A stretch of 64,000 nucleotides of DNA from Rhizobium sp. R711 (GCF_002211365.1 NZ_LOKZ01000034.1:186001-250000); one strand, 5' to 3'; positions 51,679-61,472 are shown, counted from the stretch's first letter. The notes: generated by a model not told the origin, from the sequence alone. A program made the numbers and translations.

Positions 51679-52523
51679 GCCGTCTCCCTGCTGTTCGAGT
51701 CTTGGAACGGATCAGGGCGCAATCTGCGTCCCGCGAGTGCGCCCAGCCAATCAAGCGACTGACGCAGCCGCACGACCTCCCCGATCACGACGATCGCCGG
51801 CGGTTCGAGGCCGGAAGCAGCGACAGCGGAAGGCGCTTCGCCGAGCGTCGTTTCCAGGACCTGCTGGTCGCCGGTCGATGCGTTGCAGACGAAGGCGACA
51901 GGCTCCATCGGGGAGCGCCCTGCGGCAATCAGGTTCCTGCTGATCTGCGCGATATGCTTCATCGCCATATAGATGACGATCACAGGCGAGCCCTTGCCGA
52001 TGGCTTCCCAATTGATGGCATCCGGCACGATGCCCGAAGAATCGTGCCCCGTCAGGAATGTCACTGCATGGTTGACATCCCTATGCGTCACCGGAATGCC
52101 GGCATAGGCCAGCCCGCCGATACCTGCGGTAATACCGGGCACGATGCGGAACGGGACATTGTGCTCGACCAGCGTCAACGCCTCCTCGCCACCCCGCCCG
52201 AAGACGAAGGGATCGCCTCCCTTGAGACGCAAGACCCGCTTTCCGGCACGGGCGAGTTCGACAAGCCGCAGCGAAATGTCGCGCTGCTTGGCGGACGGCT
52301 TGCCACCACGCTTTCCCGCATATTCAAGCAGAGCGTCGGGCCGTGCGAGTTTCAGGCAGTCGGCATTCACCAGCGCGTCGTGAACGACCACGTCCGCCTC
52401 CGCCAGGCCCTTGGCGGCAAGAAGCGTGAGCAGTCCGGGCTCGCCCGGACCTGCACCAACAAGCCAGACGCTGCCCGGCTCAAGAGCCGGCAGATGTGAA
52501 AACGCAGCTTCGATCATTGGCAT
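51675..52523 (-). CDS. cobA: Uroporphyrinogen-III C-methyltransferase
   Basis: S-adenosylmethionine-dependent enzyme of 282 residues that methylates uroporphyrinogen III at C2 and C7 to make precorrin-2, the entry step of corrin and sirohaem. The motif VWLVGAGPGEPGLLTLLAAK is diagnostic, with VVVHDALVNADCL, RLKGGDPFVFGRGGEEALTL and IPVTHRDVNHAVTFLTGHD following. It has no CysG reductase domain. First of the tightly overlapped cobABCD. Confidence 0.96.
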   Translation of the reverse strand: MPMIEAAFSHLPALEPGSVWLVGAGPGEPGLLTLLAAKGLAEADVVVHDALVNADCLKLARPDALLEYAGKRGGKPSAKQRDISLRLVELARAGKRVLRLKGGDPFVFGRGGEEALTLVEHNVPFRIVPGITAGIGGLAYAGIPVTHRDVNHAVTFLTGHDSSGIVPDAINWEAIGKGSPVIVIYMAMKHIAQISRNLIAAGRSPMEPVAFVCNASTGDQQVLETTLGEAPSAVAASGLEPPAIVVIGEVVRLRQSLDWLGALAGRRLRPDPFQDSNSRETA

Positions 52524-52666
52524 GATCTATGCCCCGTCGCTGGCAAGGTCAACGCCGCTGATCGGGCGGAAGCGAGATGTGAAGACACGCCTGCTCCAAC
52601 CATTCTATCGCGCGCGATCGTTCCTTGTGATTCGCGCTCCGTGGTCCGTGTAACGAGACCCAATCC

Positions 52667-53617
52667 TCACGTCCGCAGAAGGGTATCGCGTATGAGATCG
52701 ATGACGTTCTCGGATTCGATGCCGGTACAGACAACCTGGTTTGGCAGGCCATCCCAGTCGCCAGGCGGAAAGCGACGGCCGTCCGGCTTCACGATCGTCT
52801 GTCCATCCGCAATCCCGCCGCAAACGACTCGCACCGCGCCGCTGATGGTCGAGAACAGCTCGGGCGCTACGACATAGACGCAAGCGCAGCTGTCGTGAAC
52901 CATCATGCCGTCTTCGACGGCGTGCTTGTAGAAGTCGATGTAGTCCTGCGAGAGATCGTTCAGCAGCTTGACTGCCCTGTTGCCCTTGGCGGCAACGTCG
53001 GCAAGATAACTGCGGCTCATTGTCGTGATCGCGGTCACGTCGAGGCCGATAACGGCAACCTTCCAGGCCGCAGTCAGAACGATGTCGGCGGCCTCGGGAT
53101 CGCCGTGGATATTGGCTTCGGCCACCGGCGACACGTTGCCCGGAACATAGAAGTTGCCGCCCATGATGACGACGTCCTTCACGAGCCCGGCGATCTCCGG
53201 GTCTTCCTTGAGCGCCATCGCCAGGTTGGTCATACGGCCGACGGCAACCAGCCTGACTTCGCCCGGATTGGCGCGAACCGTATCGATAATGAAGCGATGG
53301 GCAGGACGCGGATCGATCGGCAGGTCGATGGTTTCGGGCACCTCGATGTTGCCGAGGCCGTTTTCGCCGTGCACGAAGGTCGGCCACGCCCTTTCCTCGC
53401 GGGTCGCATCCACGGTCACGCTGGCGCCCTTGGCAACGGGCGCAGGAATGTTCCATTCGCGCTTCAGGAACAGCGCGTTGCGTGTCGTCGTCTCCACCGA
53501 CGCGTTGCCGAAGACGGTCGTGATACCGATCAGGTCGATCTCGGGATGGCGGTGCAGGAAGAGCAGAGCCATTGCATCATCGACGCCCGGATCCGTGTCA
53601 TAAATGACCTTGTGCAT
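52667..53617 (-). CDS. Inosine/uridine-preferring nucleoside hydrolase
   Basis: Calcium-dependent N-ribohydrolase of 316 residues. The N-terminal Asp cluster HKVIYDTDPGVDDAMALLFL binds calcium and ribose, VVIMGGNFYVPGNVSPVAEA is the family mid-motif, and KHAVEDGMMVHDSCACVYVV carries the His/Asp site. It lies between cobE and cobA, with gaps of 75 and 143 bases, in the same direction. Base preference is unknown. Confidence 0.94.
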   Translation of the reverse strand: MHKVIYDTDPGVDDAMALLFLHRHPEIDLIGITTVFGNASVETTTRNALFLKREWNIPAPVAKGASVTVDATREERAWPTFVHGENGLGNIEVPETIDLPIDPRPAHRFIIDTVRANPGEVRLVAVGRMTNLAMALKEDPEIAGLVKDVVIMGGNFYVPGNVSPVAEANIHGDPEAADIVLTAAWKVAVIGLDVTAITTMSRSYLADVAAKGNRAVKLLNDLSQDYIDFYKHAVEDGMMVHDSCACVYVVAPELFSTISGAVRVVCGGIADGQTIVKPDGRRFPPGDWDGLPNQVVCTGIESENVIDLIRDTLLRT

Positions 53618-53692
53618 GAGTGTGTGCCTCTTTTCGTTATTGTCGCAGGGCAGCCGGACGGCGCCGCGAAGTCGGCGCCACCATAGCGCCCG

Positions 53693-54112
53693 CTAATCTT
53701 TCTGCAACAGGGCACACGCAATGGATGCCGTCGCGCGCTGCGACTTGATTTTCGGAACAACCAACGCCGCATGCGGTCCAATCGCTGCCAGCGCCGCGGA
53801 TTCCGCGACCCCATGACACCCCACCCGGGCGAAGACGATCGTCGAAGGATTTTTCAGCCTCGGCGTTTCCTCTTCGAGCCGCAGCGCACTGAAGAAAAGG
53901 AGTGGCGCCCCAAGGTCACGTGCCAACCCAAGGATCGCGGGCTCGTTGCCGCGCGTGTCGATGGATGCGACGCCCGCAAGCTCACCCGGGCTGATGCCAG
54001 CCGCCGCCAGCGCCGCACTGGCAAGCTCGGTTACCTCGTCTTGCGGCGTTCCACGCTCGCAGCCGATGCCGAGCACGTACCGGCGCAATCCATCGAATAC
54101 ATTTCCAGTCAT
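53693..54112 (-). CDS. cobE: Cobalamin biosynthesis protein CobE
   Basis: Small protein of 139 residues in the CobE/GbiG family, homologous to the C-terminal part of CbiG. It opens YVLGIGCERGTPQDEVTELA, has VASIDTRGNEPAILGLARDL and ends HAALVVPKIKSQRATASIA. In the aerobic pathway it is required, but its exact reaction is uncertain; a role in handling precorrin intermediates is proposed. The ATG at 54112 begins MTGNVFDGLRRYVLG. It diverges from a TSUP transporter gene. Confidence 0.88.
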   Translation of the reverse strand: MTGNVFDGLRRYVLGIGCERGTPQDEVTELASAALAAAGISPGELAGVASIDTRGNEPAILGLARDLGAPLLFFSALRLEEETPRLKNPSTIVFARVGCHGVAESAALAAIGPHAALVVPKIKSQRATASIACALLQKD

Positions 54113-54176
54113 GTGCGACAATGAAACCCGCCCCCGTGTCCACCAAGCCATTGCAGCATGGGGCTGGAAATGCAAC

Positions 54177-54995
54177 ATGCGCCGCGTCCACGTTCCAGAG
54201 TTTCCCTCCTTGTCCGATCTTGCCCCTCATCTCATCTTCATGCTGGCCGCGGCCGGCTTTTTTGCTGGCTTTGTCGATTCCATTGCCGGCGGCGGGGGCT
54301 TGATTACCGTCCCGGCGATGCTGATCGCGGGTATTCCGCCGCTGCAAACACTCGGCACCAACAAGGTACAGTCCGTATTCGGGGCAGCCTCCGCGACGAT
54401 CGCCTATGCCCGAAAGGGACATGTTCACCTACGCACCCAGCTGCCGATGGCGCTGATGGCAATCTTCGGCGGCTCCCTTGGCGCTGCCTTGGCAACGATC
54501 GTGCCGGGCGACCTGTTGCGCGCGATCATGCCGGTCCTTCTGGTGGCAATCGCACTCTATTTTGCGCTGAAGCCGAACCTCGGCGATGTCGACAAGCATC
54601 GCCGCATCACGCCCTTCGTTTTCGGGCTTACGCTGGTACCGGCCATCGGATTTTACGACGGTGTCTTTGGTCCCGGCACGGGATCGTTCTTCATGCTGTC
54701 GTTCGTCTCGCTCGCCGGCTTCGGTATGCTGAAGGCGACGGCGCACACCAAACTGTTGAATTTCGGCTCCAATGTCGGCGCTCTCATCGTCTTCGTTTCC
54801 TTCGGCGCGATCATTTGGAAGATCGGGCTGATGATGGGCGTCTGCCAGTTCCTGGGCGCGCAGCTAGGCTCGCGCCTTGCGATGCGCACGGGCGCGCGCC
54901 TGATCAAGCCGCTGCTCGTCATCGTCTGCATCGCCTTCACGATCAAGCTTCTGGCCGATCCAGCCAATCCGATCCGCGTCTGGCTCGAGATCTGA
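54177..54995 (+). CDS. TauE/SafE (TSUP) family membrane permease
   Basis: Inner-membrane protein of 272 residues with about eight helices. Two family repeats are clear: FAGFVDSIAGGGGLITVPAM with GTNKVQSVFGAASATIAYAR, and FYDGVFGPGTGSFFMLSFVS with TAHTKLLNFGSNVGALIVF. Members export or import sulfur-containing anions or related compounds. It is the only plus-strand gene among the cobalamin genes and converges on eamA. Confidence 0.93.
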   Translation: MRRVHVPEFPSLSDLAPHLIFMLAAAGFFAGFVDSIAGGGGLITVPAMLIAGIPPLQTLGTNKVQSVFGAASATIAYARKGHVHLRTQLPMALMAIFGGSLGAALATIVPGDLLRAIMPVLLVAIALYFALKPNLGDVDKHRRITPFVFGLTLVPAIGFYDGVFGPGTGSFFMLSFVSLAGFGMLKATAHTKLLNFGSNVGALIVFVSFGAIIWKIGLMMGVCQFLGAQLGSRLAMRTGARLIKPLLVIVCIAFTIKLLADPANPIRVWLEI

Positions 54996-55038
54996 TATTG
55001 GCGACCCACCTCGCGTAAATTGCACGCGCCGGAAACGC

Positions 55039-55464
55039 TTAGAATAGAGCTAGCAGCAGCGCCCCACCAGCAATCAGGCCCACGCCGAGCCAGTTCATGA
55101 GGTTCAGCTTCTCACCGAGGAAGACGACGCCGAAAACCGCGACGAGAACGATCGAAAGCTTGTCGATCGGGGCGACGCGTGCAGCATCGCCGATCTTCAA
55201 TGCGCGGAAATAGGCAAGCCAGGAGGCGCCGGTCGCCGCCCCCGAAAGGCAGAGGAACAGCCACGTCTTGCCTGAAATGCTGGAGAACGGCTGCCACTGC
55301 CCGGTTGCCGCGACAATGGCGCTGATGATGAAGACGATAACAACGGTGCGGATCAGGGTGGCGAGATCGGAATTGATGCCGGCAACGCCGATCTTCGCAA
55401 AGATCGCCGTCAATGCGGCGAAAGCCGCCGAAAGCACCGCCCAGAAAACCCAGCTCTGCGTCAT
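55039..55464 (-). CDS. Half-size EamA/DMT-family transporter
   Basis: Inner-membrane protein of 141 residues with five hydrophobic stretches, a single EamA repeat (SWVFWAVLSAAFAALTAIFA at the start, LIAGGALLLALF at the end). Full DMT carriers have two repeats, so this probably works as a dimer. Its ATG overlaps the cobO stop by one base, so it belongs to the cobalamin operon. The substrate is unknown; a cobalamin-linked metabolite is a reasonable but untested guess. Confidence 0.9.
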   Translation of the reverse strand: MTQSWVFWAVLSAAFAALTAIFAKIGVAGINSDLATLIRTVVIVFIISAIVAATGQWQPFSSISGKTWLFLCLSGAATGASWLAYFRALKIGDAARVAPIDKLSIVLVAVFGVVFLGEKLNLMNWLGVGLIAGGALLLALF

Positions 55465-56096
55465 CAGAACTCCACGCCCGGCTGCCCCTTGATGCCCGAG
55501 CGGAAGGGATGCTTGATAAGCTCCATCTCGGTCACGAGATCGGCGATCTCGATCAGTTCGTCCTTGGCGTTGCGCCCGGTCAGAACGACATGAGTCATAT
55601 ACGGCTTCTCGTTCTTCAGAAACTCCACGACCTCGTTGATATCGAGGTAATCATAACGCAACGCGATGTTGATCTCGTCGAGCAGCACCATCGAATTGCG
55701 CTCGTCGCGGATCAGTTCCTTCGCCCTCTCCCAAGCAGCGCCGGCCGCCGCGACATCGCGAGCGCGATCCTGCGTCTCCCAGGTGAAGCCCTCGCCCATG
55801 GTGTGGAACTGGCAGACATCGGAAAAGTGCTTTTCGATCAGGTCGCGCTCCCCGGTCCACATCGCGCCCTTGATGAACTGCACGACGGCCGAAGGCTTGC
55901 CGTGCGCGATATGCCGGAAGATCATTCCGAAGGCGGACGACGACTTACCCTTGCCCTTGCCAGTATGGACGATGATCAGGCCCTTTTCGTCCGTCTTCGT
56001 CGCCATGATCTTGTCGCGGGCGGCCTTCTTCTTCGCCATCTTCTCGGCGTGGCGGGCGTCGTCGTGGCCAGCGGCTTCGGTGGTTTCGTCGGTCAT
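55464..56096 (-). CDS. cobO: Cob(I)yrinic acid a,c-diamide adenosyltransferase
   Basis: ATP:corrinoid adenosyltransferase (CobA/BtuR family) of 210 residues. The P-loop is LIIVHTGKGKGKSSSAFGMI, with AVVQFIKGAMWTGERDLIEK and VVLTGRNAKDELIEIADLVT, ending with the usual HPFRSGIKGQPGVEF. It attaches the upper ligand to cobalt. It starts one base after the cobN stop region and overlaps eamA. The substrate in vivo is the a,c-diamide. Confidence 0.96.
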   Translation of the reverse strand: MTDETTEAAGHDDARHAEKMAKKKAARDKIMATKTDEKGLIIVHTGKGKGKSSSAFGMIFRHIAHGKPSAVVQFIKGAMWTGERDLIEKHFSDVCQFHTMGEGFTWETQDRARDVAAAGAAWERAKELIRDERNSMVLLDEINIALRYDYLDINEVVEFLKNEKPYMTHVVLTGRNAKDELIEIADLVTEMELIKHPFRSGIKGQPGVEF

Positions 56097-56097
56097 C

Positions 56098-59000
56098 TCA
56101 ATATTCCCCGGATGTAAGCTTGCCTTGATGCAAGCCGAATGTGTCTGAAAGGTCGAACCGCGCCGAATTGCTGCGCGGCGTCCAGAGGCTGCGATCGATC
56201 GCTTCCAGCAGCCGCTCCTTCATGTCGGCGAAGGCGGCCGGGTTTTTCTCGATCATGAAATCGCGGACCTCAGGATCCACCACGAAAGCCTGGTAGACAG
56301 CTTCGAAGTGATGGTTGCCAACGGCACCCGTCGTCGCCGAGAAGGCAAAGAGGTAATCGACGGTAGCGGCGATCTCGAAGGCCCCCTTGTAGCCATGGCG
56401 CATGACGCCATCGATCCACTTCGGATTGACAACGCGGCCACGCACGACACGCCCGATCTCTTCTTCCAGCGACCTGATCACCGGCTTCTCCGGCCTCGAA
56501 TGATCGTTGTGATAGATCGATGGCCGATCGCCCGCCAGCATTTCGGCCGCAGCCGCCATCCCGCCCTCGAACTGGTAATAGTCGTCGCTGTCGAGAAGAT
56601 CGTGTTCGCGATTGTCCTGGTTCTGCACGACCGCTTGGATCGAGCGCAGCCGCTCTTCGAAGACGCCGCGCTCCGCCCGGCCCTCTTCGCCGGCGCCATA
56701 AGCGTAGCTTCCCCAGACAAGGTAGGCTTCTGCCAGATCGGCGCGACGCTCCCACCCCTTCTCATCGATCAGCGCTTGCAGACCAGCACCGTAGGCGCCA
56801 GGCTTCGAGCCGAAGACGCGGTAGCCGGCGCGGCGAACAGCTTGCGCCGCATCCAATCCCGCCTTTTCGAGACGGGCAGCCTCGCCGCCCATCCGCTCCG
56901 CAATCGGATTGTCGATAGCATCCTCTTCCAGCGCCCCGACGGCGCGGATTGCCTTGTCGAACAGAGCGATCTGCTCCGGAAAGGCGTCCCGGAAGAAGCC
57001 GGAGATACGCAATGTCACATCGACGCGCGGCCGACGCAGCAGCGCGGGCGGAATGATTTCATAGCCGGTGACGCGCCGCGAGGTCATGTCCCACACCGGC
57101 TTCACGCCGATCAGGGCGAGCGCCTGGGCGATATCGTCGCCGCCGGTGCGCATATTCGAGGTGCCCCAGGCGGTCAGGCCAAAGGAGACCGGCCATTCAC
57201 CGTGATCCTGCACGTAGCGGCGGATCAGCAGCTCCGCGGACTTCTTCCCGAGCTCGTAGGCCGCCGGCGTCGGCACGGCCCGGCTGTCGACCGAGTAGAA
57301 ATTCCGTCCGGTCGGCAGCACGTCCGGTCGGCCCCGCGTCGGAGCCCCAGATGGTCCCGGCGCTACGAAACGCCCGTCGAGCCCTCGAAGCAGGCCTTCG
57401 ATCTCATCAGTCCCGCAGGCCAGAATGGCAGGCTTGAGCCGCGTTTCGATCTCCGCAAGAACAGCGTGAGTGGCCTCCCAACCTTCCGGGCAAGAAAACT
57501 CGCCGGCAACCAGCCGCGCCGCAAGCAGTTCGATCCGCTCGACGGCATCGCCGTTCGTTCTCCAGATCGCGTCCGTAGCGCTTGCGAGAACGTCAGGGAA
57601 CGGCCCGGTCCAGACTCCGGCCATGTCGCAATCGAGCGGGTCGAACTCGGATCCGAGATCCGCCGCAATCGCACGCTGAAGACTACGATCGCCACCCTGT
57701 CCGAGCCCGCGCGGAACCCGCGCCAGCGCGACCGTCAAATCCGTCAGCAGCCGGCCCTGCGGCGAGACGCCGAAAACATGCAGGCCGTCGCGAATCTGCA
57801 TCTCCTTGAGATCGCAGAGGTAGGCGTCGAGTTTCTTCAATGCCTCGGTCTCGCTTTCCCCCTTGTCGATGCCGGCATCGCGATCGAGGCCTATGTCCGC
57901 CACGAGATCGAGGATCTGCTTGCTGAGAAGCCGGATCCGGCGCGGATCGCCGCCCGAAGCCTCGTAATATTCGTCGACCAGCGCCTCCAGATCCTTCAGC
58001 GGCCCGTAGCTCTCTGCACGCGTCAGCGGCGGCGTCAGGTGATCGATGATGACAGCAGCAGAACGACGCTTTGCCTGCGTTCCCTCACCCGGATCGTTGA
58101 CGATGAAGGGATAGAGATGCGGCATGGGGCCAAGGATGGCTTCCGGGTAGCACTCCTCTGACAGCGCCAGCGCCTTACCGGGCAACCATTCGAGATTGCC
58201 ATGCTTGCCCATATGAATAACGGCGTGAGCGCCGAACTCATGGCGAAGGAAGGCATAGAAGGCGAGATAGCCATGCGGTGGCACAAGATCCGGCGAATGG
58301 TAGCTCTCCTTCGGATCGATATTGTAGCCGCGTGCCGGCTGGATGCCCACCAGCACCTCCCCAAGCCGCATGAACGGCAGCGCAAACGCGCTGTCCACGA
58401 CATAGGGATCGGCCTCGGGCGCACCCCAACGCACGCCGATTTCATCCTGAATCTTTTTCGGAAGTTTTACGAAGAAGGCTTTGTAACGACTCAAGGAAAG
58501 CGATTCGCGGACAAGCTTGCCGTCGCTGCCCGAGTTTGTCGGCCCTTCCATCAGACGCTGGATCAGCTGATCGCCATCCGCAGGTACATCTGAAACCGCA
58601 TAGCCGGCGGCACGCATGGCTTTCAGCACCTCGACAGTACCCGCCGGCGTGTCTAGTCCGACGCCGTTGCCGAGCCTGCCATCACGGTTCGGATAGTTCG
58701 CCAGAACAAGCGCGACGCGCCTCTCACTGGCGGCGGTGGTGCGCAGCTTCGCCCAATTGGCGGCAAGCCTGGCGGTATAGCGCATCCGTTCGATATCGGG
58801 TTCGCTACCGACAATGTTGGCCTCGACCCTCGCGTCGTAGCGGGCCGCCGATTTGAAGGAGACCGCACGAGAGAGCACCCGACCGTCCACTTCGGGCAGC
58901 GCGACGTTCATGCCAAGATCACGCGCCGAGAGCCCTTGCGAGGACGCCGCCCACGCCTGACGTGACGATGCCGAAAAGATCGCCTGAAGCACGACGGCAT

Positions 59001-59883
59001 CATTGGCCTCGAGCACCGTCGGCTCGCGATCCGCGCCCGGCGCCGACACGGCAAAGCCTGTCGTGTTGATCACCACCGCGGGCTTGATGACATCAAACAC
59101 GCTTTCCAGAATGCCCTTCGACACCGGATCCTTGAGGCTGTAGGCGAATACCGGCAACGGCCGGATGCCTTCCGAAAGCAGCGTGTCGACAAGCGCTTCG
59201 ACCGGCCTTGTCTCGCCGCTTTGCACAAGCGCGCGATAGAAGCTGATAGCGACCGTCGGGAGACGCGAGCTTTCCCGAGGTGAGCGAAGCCGCTCGTCGC
59301 AGGCCGCCGCCCTCCACTCGTCGACCCCAAGCACGCCCTTGCCCGGCCACCATATGCCGGCCTTCATCAGCGGCGATGCAGCTTCCGGCTTTTCCGCGCC
59401 AGACAGCATCGCACCGGCATAGGCGAGAAATGCCCGCGAATTGGCGTCGCCACCCTCGATGAGATAGGCCCAAAGCGCGTTCAGATCCTCAAGCGGAACA
59501 TTCGAAAACGGCGTCAAACCCGCATCGGGCTTCGAATCTCCCGGCAACACCGCGATCAGCGCGCCGGTTCGCGCCGCGGCGGCATGGAGCGCTTCCAGTG
59601 CGTAGTGGAAGTAGCTGGCACCACCCAGCGCCCTGACGACGATCAGCTTCGCATGACGAGCTGTCCGCTCCACATAGGCATCGACCGACATCGGATGCTT
59701 GAGGCTCATCAGGCTTGCGAGCCGCAGCGAGAATCCGGCCCCCGCTTCGTCGTAAGCTGCGGCCATCGCTGCGAGTTCGGTATCGGCAGCCGACAGGAAC
59801 AGGACATCGCCGGGAGACTGACCAAGATCGATCGCCTCCTCGCCGTCGCTGATCGTTCCCTGCTGTGCCAGAAGCAGATGCAT
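56098..59883 (-). CDS. cobN: Cobaltochelatase large subunit
   Basis: Very large soluble subunit (1261 residues) of the ATP-dependent aerobic cobaltochelatase CobNST, which inserts cobalt into hydrogenobyrinic acid a,c-diamide. Signatures include ALVLANYPNRDGRLGNGVGL, the metal-chelatase core HDLVPPHGYLAFYAFLRHEF-type block, HMGKHGNLEWLPGKALALSE, and GLTAWGTSNMRTGGDDIAQA near the C-terminus. cobS and cobT are not in the window. It follows cobW with a nine-base gap. Confidence 0.97.
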   Translation of the reverse strand: MHLLLAQQGTISDGEEAIDLGQSPGDVLFLSAADTELAAMAAAYDEAGAGFSLRLASLMSLKHPMSVDAYVERTARHAKLIVVRALGGASYFHYALEALHAAAARTGALIAVLPGDSKPDAGLTPFSNVPLEDLNALWAYLIEGGDANSRAFLAYAGAMLSGAEKPEAASPLMKAGIWWPGKGVLGVDEWRAAACDERLRSPRESSRLPTVAISFYRALVQSGETRPVEALVDTLLSEGIRPLPVFAYSLKDPVSKGILESVFDVIKPAVVINTTGFAVSAPGADREPTVLEANDAVVLQAIFSASSRQAWAASSQGLSARDLGMNVALPEVDGRVLSRAVSFKSAARYDARVEANIVGSEPDIERMRYTARLAANWAKLRTTAASERRVALVLANYPNRDGRLGNGVGLDTPAGTVEVLKAMRAAGYAVSDVPADGDQLIQRLMEGPTNSGSDGKLVRESLSLSRYKAFFVKLPKKIQDEIGVRWGAPEADPYVVDSAFALPFMRLGEVLVGIQPARGYNIDPKESYHSPDLVPPHGYLAFYAFLRHEFGAHAVIHMGKHGNLEWLPGKALALSEECYPEAILGPMPHLYPFIVNDPGEGTQAKRRSAAVIIDHLTPPLTRAESYGPLKDLEALVDEYYEASGGDPRRIRLLSKQILDLVADIGLDRDAGIDKGESETEALKKLDAYLCDLKEMQIRDGLHVFGVSPQGRLLTDLTVALARVPRGLGQGGDRSLQRAIAADLGSEFDPLDCDMAGVWTGPFPDVLASATDAIWRTNGDAVERIELLAARLVAGEFSCPEGWEATHAVLAEIETRLKPAILACGTDEIEGLLRGLDGRFVAPGPSGAPTRGRPDVLPTGRNFYSVDSRAVPTPAAYELGKKSAELLIRRYVQDHGEWPVSFGLTAWGTSNMRTGGDDIAQALALIGVKPVWDMTSRRVTGYEIIPPALLRRPRVDVTLRISGFFRDAFPEQIALFDKAIRAVGALEEDAIDNPIAERMGGEAARLEKAGLDAAQAVRRAGYRVFGSKPGAYGAGLQALIDEKGWERRADLAEAYLVWGSYAYGAGEEGRAERGVFEERLRSIQAVVQNQDNREHDLLDSDDYYQFEGGMAAAAEMLAGDRPSIYHNDHSRPEKPVIRSLEEEIGRVVRGRVVNPKWIDGVMRHGYKGAFEIAATVDYLFAFSATTGAVGNHHFEAVYQAFVVDPEVRDFMIEKNPAAFADMKERLLEAIDRSLWTPRSNSARFDLSDTFGLHQGKLTSGEY

Positions 59884-59892
59884 CGGTCTGCC

Positions 59893-60951
59893 TTATGCCA
59901 GCGTTTCGATCGCCTTGCGCACCGCCGCTTCGTCCATCTCGTGCAGGCCGATGACGACGAGGCGGGTGCCGCGCGCTTCACCGGACGCCCAGGCGCGATC
60001 GAAATAGTGGTCGATGCGGCTTCCGACCGCCTGCAGTTGCAGACGCATCGGCTTGCCGGGAACGTCGACGAAGCCCTTGAGCCGCAGCACGTCATGCTCG
60101 CCGATGATGCCCTTCAGCGCATCCACGAAGGCCGCAGGGTCGGCAACCGGGCCAAGCTCGACCACGAAGCTGTCGAACTCGTCATGGTCATGCTGCACGC
60201 CGTCCTCATGTTCGAGCTCGTGGTGGGACTTGCGATTGACTACATCGTCTTCCGTTCCGACACCGAGCCCGAGCAGCACGCTCGCCGGGACCTCGCCGTT
60301 GCGCGCCTCGATCATCACGGGCTTGCGGGCGATGCGCGAAGCGACCTCGTCCCGCACACGGCCAAGGCCGGCGGTGTCGAGAAGGTCGGTCTTGTTGAGC
60401 ACGATCAGATCGGCGCAGGTCAACTGGTCCTCGAAAAGCTCCTCGATCGGGCTCTCATGGTCGAGCGACTCGTCTTCCACGCGGCGGGCCTCGACGGCAT
60501 CGTGATCGTCGGCAAACCGGCCAGCGGCGACCGCGGCGCTGTCAACGACGGTAACGACGCCATCGACAGTGACCTGCGTGCGAATGTCCGGCCAGTTGAA
60601 GGCCGCAACGAGCGGCTGCGGCAGCGCGAGGCCGGATGTCTCGATGACGATATGGTCGGGGCGCTGCTTGCGCTCCAAAAGCTTCGTCATCGTCGGGATG
60701 AAGTCGTCGGCGACCGTGCAGCAGATGCAGCCGTTGGTGAGCTCGATGATGTCGTCCTCGGTGCAATTCTCGGCGCCGCAGCCCTTCAGCACCTCGCCGT
60801 CGACGCCGAGATCGCCGAACTCGTTGATGATGAGCGCGATCTTCTTGCCGTTGGTATTGGAGAGCAGATTGCGGATCATCGTCGTCTTGCCGGCGCCGAG
60901 GAAGCCGGTGATCACGGTCGCCGGGATTTTCTGCTGGTTCATGAAATTCAA
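59893..60951 (-). CDS. cobW: CobW GTPase of the cobalamin operon
   Basis: G3E GTPase metallochaperone of 352 residues, proposed to deliver cobalt to CobN. The P-loop is VITGFLGAGKTTMIRNLLSN, the metal motif CxCC is in LTNGCICCTVADDFIP, and the guanine motif is LIVLNKTDLLD. Its His-rich loop HELEHEDGVQHDHDEFDSF separates the two domains. It overlaps cobP by ATGA. It is the operon's own chaperone, unlike the zinc-regulated paralogue at 23 kb. Confidence 0.96.
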   Translation of the reverse strand: MNFMNQQKIPATVITGFLGAGKTTMIRNLLSNTNGKKIALIINEFGDLGVDGEVLKGCGAENCTEDDIIELTNGCICCTVADDFIPTMTKLLERKQRPDHIVIETSGLALPQPLVAAFNWPDIRTQVTVDGVVTVVDSAAVAAGRFADDHDAVEARRVEDESLDHESPIEELFEDQLTCADLIVLNKTDLLDTAGLGRVRDEVASRIARKPVMIEARNGEVPASVLLGLGVGTEDDVVNRKSHHELEHEDGVQHDHDEFDSFVVELGPVADPAAFVDALKGIIGEHDVLRLKGFVDVPGKPMRLQLQAVGSRIDHYFDRAWASGEARGTRLVVIGLHEMDEAAVRKAIETLA

Positions 60952-61472
60952 CCCTTCATCTTCAGCGGCAGTCCGGCCGCGATAAAATACACATCCGCGG
61001 CCTGAGCCGCGATCATTTGATGCAAGCGGCCGGCATGATCCCGGAACTCCCGCGCCATGCGGTTTTCTGGAACGATGCCGAGGCCGACCTCATTGGAAAC
61101 GATGACAAGGCGCGCACGCGCCGTCGGCAGATACGCGGCAAGCGAGGCAAACTCGGCCTCCGTGTCGCGCTCCTCCATCATCAGGTTGGTGACCCAAAGC
61201 GTCAGGCAATCAACAAGGATCGCTCGTCCCTCGCCATCGATCGCCCGCACGCAGCCGACCAGATCAAGAGGCTCTTCGTGGGTCTGCCAGAGATCGCCGC
61301 GATCCGCCTTGTGCTTGTCGATCCGGGCGCGCATCTCGTCGTCCCAGGCGCGACCCGTTGCCACGTAATGGCGCTCCAAGCCGCTCGAGACGACTACTTG
61401 CTCGGCAAAGCGTGACTTTCCCGAGCGCGCGCCGCCCAGGACAAACGTCGCGCCGGATGATAGAGGGATCAT
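60948..61472 (-). CDS. cobP: Adenosylcobinamide kinase/guanylyltransferase
   Basis: Bifunctional enzyme (CobU type) of 174 residues that phosphorylates adenosylcobinamide and forms adenosyl-GDP-cobinamide. The P-loop is FVLGGARSGKSRFAEQVVV, the kinase His/Glu region is WQTHEEPLDLVGCVRAID, and ILVDCLTLWVTNLMME and VSNEVGLGIVPENRMAREFR follow. The ATG at 61472 has no ribosome site and overlaps the stop of a 29-codon ORF, implying coupled initiation. First large gene of the riboswitch-led operon. Confidence 0.94.
   Translation of the reverse strand: MIPLSSGATFVLGGARSGKSRFAEQVVVSSGLERHYVATGRAWDDEMRARIDKHKADRGDLWQTHEEPLDLVGCVRAIDGEGRAILVDCLTLWVTNLMMEERDTEAEFASLAAYLPTARARLVIVSNEVGLGIVPENRMAREFRDHAGRLHQMIAAQAADVYFIAAGLPLKMKG

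Noticed and set aside
56308..58161. 617-codon plus-strand open frame
   Set aside because: Antisense shadow of cobN with low-complexity Arg/Asp/His composition.
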